DNA from: an uncultured Pelagibacteraceae bacterium
Lineage (GTDB): Bacteria > Pseudomonadota > Alphaproteobacteria > Pelagibacterales > Pelagibacteraceae
NCBI GenBank assembly: GCA_902596045.1
Contig: CACJSJ010000001.1
Location: 1 to 64,000, forward strand
Direction of reading: 5' to 3'
Length of the DNA stretch: 64,000 bases
The notes below the pieces were generated by a model that saw nothing but the letters and a program-made list of their open reading frames with translations, was not told the origin of the DNA and did no database searches. The position numbers and the translations under genes are program-made. Shown here one piece after another: positions 61,885 to 64,000 of this stretch. Each line of letters starts with the position of its first letter. Position 1 is the stretch's first letter.

Positions 61885-62990
61885 AAAATTATTCTATAGC
61901 AAAATCCAGAAGATTAAGAAGTACTCCTTATACTTCAAGAATAGAAAAACAAGGTGTAACAGCTTATACAGTTTATAATCACATGTTATTACCAGCTGCA
62001 TTCGGATCAATAGAGGAGTCTTGTGATCATTTAAAAAAAAATGTTCAAATTTGGGATGTTGCAGCCGAGAGGCAAGTTGAAATTTCTGGACCAGACTCAG
62101 CAAAACTTGTTCAGCTTATGACTTGTCGAGATTTGTCAAAATCAAAAATTGGAAGATGCTATTACTGTCCAATAATTGACGATAATGGTAATTTAGTTAA
62201 TGATCCAGTTATATTAAAATTAGCTAAAGATAAATGGTGGATTTCAATTGCAGATTCAGATGTTATTTTTTTTGCTAAAGGTCTTGCTTCTGGAAATAAT
62301 TTTAAAGTAAAAATTTTTGAACCAAGTGTTGATATTATTGCAATACAAGGTCCTAAATCATTTGGTCTGATGGAAAACGTTTTTGGAAAAAAAATTACTG
62401 AGTTAAAATTTTTTGGATTTGACTATTTTGATTTCAAAGGCACAAAACATTTGATTGCTAGATCAGGTTGGTCAAAACAAGGTGGTTATGAAGTTTATGT
62501 TGAAAATACATCGTCAGGCCAAGATTTATATGATCATCTTTTTGAAATAGGTGCAGAATTTAATGTAAAACCTGGTTGCCCAAATCTTATTGAAAGAATT
62601 GAAAGTGGTCTTCTTTCTTATGGAAATGACTTTGATAATCAAGACAACCCTTTTGAATGTGGTTTTGAAAAATATGTTAATTTAGACTCAGAGGTAGTTT
62701 TTTTGGGTAAAGATAAGTTAAAAAAGATTAAATCTGATGGAATTAAAAGAAAACTAATGGGAGTTCAAGTTGAAACAAATAAAATAAATTTAACAGGCTC
62801 AGTCAATATTATGAATAATGATGGAAACTTAATAGGAGATCTTAGATCTGCATGCTACTCACCTCATTTTAAAAAAGTGATAGGAATTGCAATGATAAAT
62901 GAGCCTTTTTGCAAAGAGTCAGAGACCGGTAAGCTTGAAATTGAAGGTAAAAATATAGCTCTTAAAGTTTGCGAATTACCTTTCATCTAG
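61881..62990 (+). CDS. dmdA: Dimethylsulfoniopropionate (DMSP) demethylase
   Basis: A 369-aa GcvT-fold enzyme. It opens [32 protein letters not shown], lacks the classical GcvT substrate signature, and has [29 protein letters not shown] and [12 protein letters not shown], as I know them from SAR11 DmdA. It transfers a methyl group from DMSP to tetrahydrofolate, giving methylmercaptopropionate and 5-methyl-THF. The flanking dmdC and dmdB genes and the length equal to the Pelagibacter protein (from memory) strengthen the call against plain aminomethyltransferase. It lets the cell use DMSP sulfur and carbon. Confidence 0.94.
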   Translation: MKNYSIAKSRRLRSTPYTSRIEKQGVTAYTVYNHMLLPAAFGSIEESCDHLKKNVQIWDVAAERQVEISGPDSAKLVQLMTCRDLSKSKIGRCYYCPIIDDNGNLVNDPVILKLAKDKWWISIADSDVIFFAKGLASGNNFKVKIFEPSVDIIAIQGPKSFGLMENVFGKKITELKFFGFDYFDFKGTKHLIARSGWSKQGGYEVYVENTSSGQDLYDHLFEIGAEFNVKPGCPNLIERIESGLLSYGNDFDNQDNPFECGFEKYVNLDSEVVFLGKDKLKKIKSDGIKRKLMGVQVETNKINLTGSVNIMNNDGNLIGDLRSACYSPHFKKVIGIAMINEPFCKESETGKLEIEGKNIALKVCELPFI

Positions 62991-63005
62991 TATAAAACTT
63001 ACATC

Positions 63006-64000
63006 ATGGATATTGCAATAGTCGGCGCAACAGGAAATGTTGGAAGAAAAACATTAGAAGTTCTTGAGAAAAAAGATCTTCCTATTGATAAACTGTATTT
63101 GTTAGCATCATCTAAAAGTGTAGGAAAAAAAATTAATTTTAAAGGTTTGGACTATGAAATTCATGATTTAGAAAGCTTTGATTTTTCTAAAGTAAAAATA
63201 TGTTTTTTTGCTGCTGGTGGAAAAATTTCAGAAAAATTTGCTGAAAAAGCTGCAAAAAATTGTTTAGTAATAGACAACTCAAGTCATTTTAGAATGGATC
63301 CAGAGGTTCCTTTAATAGTTCCACAAGTTAATTCTCAGGATTTAAAGACTATAAAAAAAAATATTATAGCAAATCCAAACTGTTCAACTGCACAATTAGT
63401 AATCGCTCTTAAACCTTTACACGATTTGTTTTCAATTAAAAGAATAGTCGTATCAACATATCAATCTGTTTCAGGAGGTGGTAAAGCTCCTATGGATGAG
63501 TTAATTGAACAAACTAAATTAGCACTAGATGGAAAAAAAATTAATTCAAAAAACTTTACAAAACAAATAGCTTTTAATGCTATTCCGCATATAGATGTGT
63601 TTTCTGATGATGGTTATACTAAGGAAGAAATTAAAATGACTAATGAGACAAAAAAAATTTTAGACAATAAAATAGATTTAACAGCCACTTGTGTAAGATT
63701 ACCTATATCTGTTTCTCATTCTGAGTCAGTAAATATTCAATTTGAAAAACCTTTTTCAATTGAAAAAGTTAGAGAAGCTTTAGATAATTTTGAAGGTTGC
63801 AAAGTTATTGATGACAGATCAGATGGCGGATATTCAACTCCTCTTGAAGCAGAGGGTCGAGATGAAACTTTTATTTCAAGAATAAGAGAGGACAAGACTA
63901 TAAAAAATGGATTAAATTTATGGATTGTTTCAGATAATTTACTTAGAGGGGCAGCTTTGAACTCGGTAGAAATAGCCGAAACAATAATTAAAAATAATTT
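63006..64000 (+). CDS. asd: Aspartate-semialdehyde dehydrogenase (runs off the window)
   Basis: About 331 residues are visible, no stop before the window end; absent from the track because it is open. MDIAIVGATGNVGRKTLEVLEKKDLP, LVIDNSSHFRMDPEVPLIVPQVN, ANPNCSTAQLV with the catalytic Cys, SVSGGGKAPMDEL, and FNAIPHID are the ASADH family motifs. The enzyme gives aspartate semialdehyde for Lys/DAP, Thr and Met; dapF in this window is further down the same pathway. Family proteins are about 340 residues, so only a few codons are missing. Confidence 0.96.
   Translation, partial: MDIAIVGATGNVGRKTLEVLEKKDLPIDKLYLLASSKSVGKKINFKGLDYEIHDLESFDFSKVKICFFAAGGKISEKFAEKAAKNCLVIDNSSHFRMDPEVPLIVPQVNSQDLKTIKKNIIANPNCSTAQLVIALKPLHDLFSIKRIVVSTYQSVSGGGKAPMDELIEQTKLALDGKKINSKNFTKQIAFNAIPHIDVFSDDGYTKEEIKMTNETKKILDNKIDLTATCVRLPISVSHSESVNIQFEKPFSIEKVREALDNFEGCKVIDDRSDGGYSTPLEAEGRDETFISRIREDKTIKNGLNLWIVSDNLLRGAALNSVEIAETIIKNN

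Noticed and set aside
61881-62990. Glycine cleavage T-protein (gcvT) instead of dmdA
   Set aside because: Same fold, but the neighbours dmdB and dmdC, absence of gcvH/gcvP, and the DmdA-like N-terminus argue for DMSP demethylase.
1-64000. CRISPR array, IS element, phage or toxin-antitoxin system
   Set aside because: No regularly spaced repeats, transposase, integrase, phage structural gene or recognisable toxin pair were seen in any frame provided.

Overview
The window reads as one stretch of chromosome from a SAR11-type marine alphaproteobacterium (Pelagibacterales, close to 'Candidatus Pelagibacter'). This rests on the very low G+C, genes packed almost end to end, TTAA-sharing convergent stops, and hallmark content: a dmdC-dmdB-hydrolase-dmdA DMSP cassette, a structured RNA leader on ffh, a TRAP transporter, and solitary compact alphaproteobacterial operons. 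I see no CRISPR array, insertion sequence, phage gene or rRNA. No gap between genes exceeds 300 bases; the longest is about 160.

Layout. 1-3.5 kb: the end of a UbiH-type hydroxylase, a LON-domain protein, two related sulfotransferases with a tRNA-Gly between them, and a pterin dehydratase. 3.5-7.7 kb (minus): purH, a heparinase II/III-like protein, rpe and a small membrane protein. 7.7-12.7 kb: a two-subunit Na+/solute (acetate-type) symporter with an EF-hand-like loop, an unknown gene, and acs with a Lys/Arg-rich repeated N-terminus. 12.7-18.6 kb: EVE protein, tsaD, hemC, hemD, an MscS channel, YggT, folD and two tiny membrane proteins. 18.6-24.6 kb: a PQQ-type sugar dehydrogenase, an SDR lacking its catalytic Tyr, and a photolyase island (FeS-BCP-type photolyase that seems to have lost its cluster ligands, a DUF2256 zinc-ribbon-like protein, a glutamine amidotransferase, and a second FAD-domain protein). 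24.6-29.5 kb: argG, IalB family protein, aldo/keto reductase, BI-1, DUF2794, YciB, HspQ. 29.6-34.3 kb: ccmCDEFGH for cytochrome c maturation, then a PagL-like lipid A deacylase.

34.3-47.1 kb is a carbon-oxidation block: tandem FMN alpha-hydroxy acid oxidases, an aminotransferase, a GlcD-like FAD oxidase, a 2-hydroxyacid dehydrogenase, a PQQ-type dehydrogenase with a cytochrome c, a full DctPQM TRAP transporter and an amidase. It suggests import and oxidation of small hydroxy/oxo acids. 47.1-51.4 kb: small membrane genes, a DMT exporter, a hydrolase, ftsY and dapF. 51.4-57.7 kb: an RNA leader, ffh, rpsP, trmD, rplS, leuC, leuD, leuB. rpsP and rplS carry the same 61-bp tail module. 57.7-63 kb: the DMSP demethylation operon, followed by asd, which runs off the window.

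The most interesting items are the Acs basic repeat tail, the shared S16/L19 tail module, the ligand-less FeS-type photolyase and its neighbours, the dmd operon with an alpha/beta hydrolase, the EF-hand-like loop in the symporter, and the ffh leader RNA. All functional names are from reading translated sequence by eye; no database search was run.
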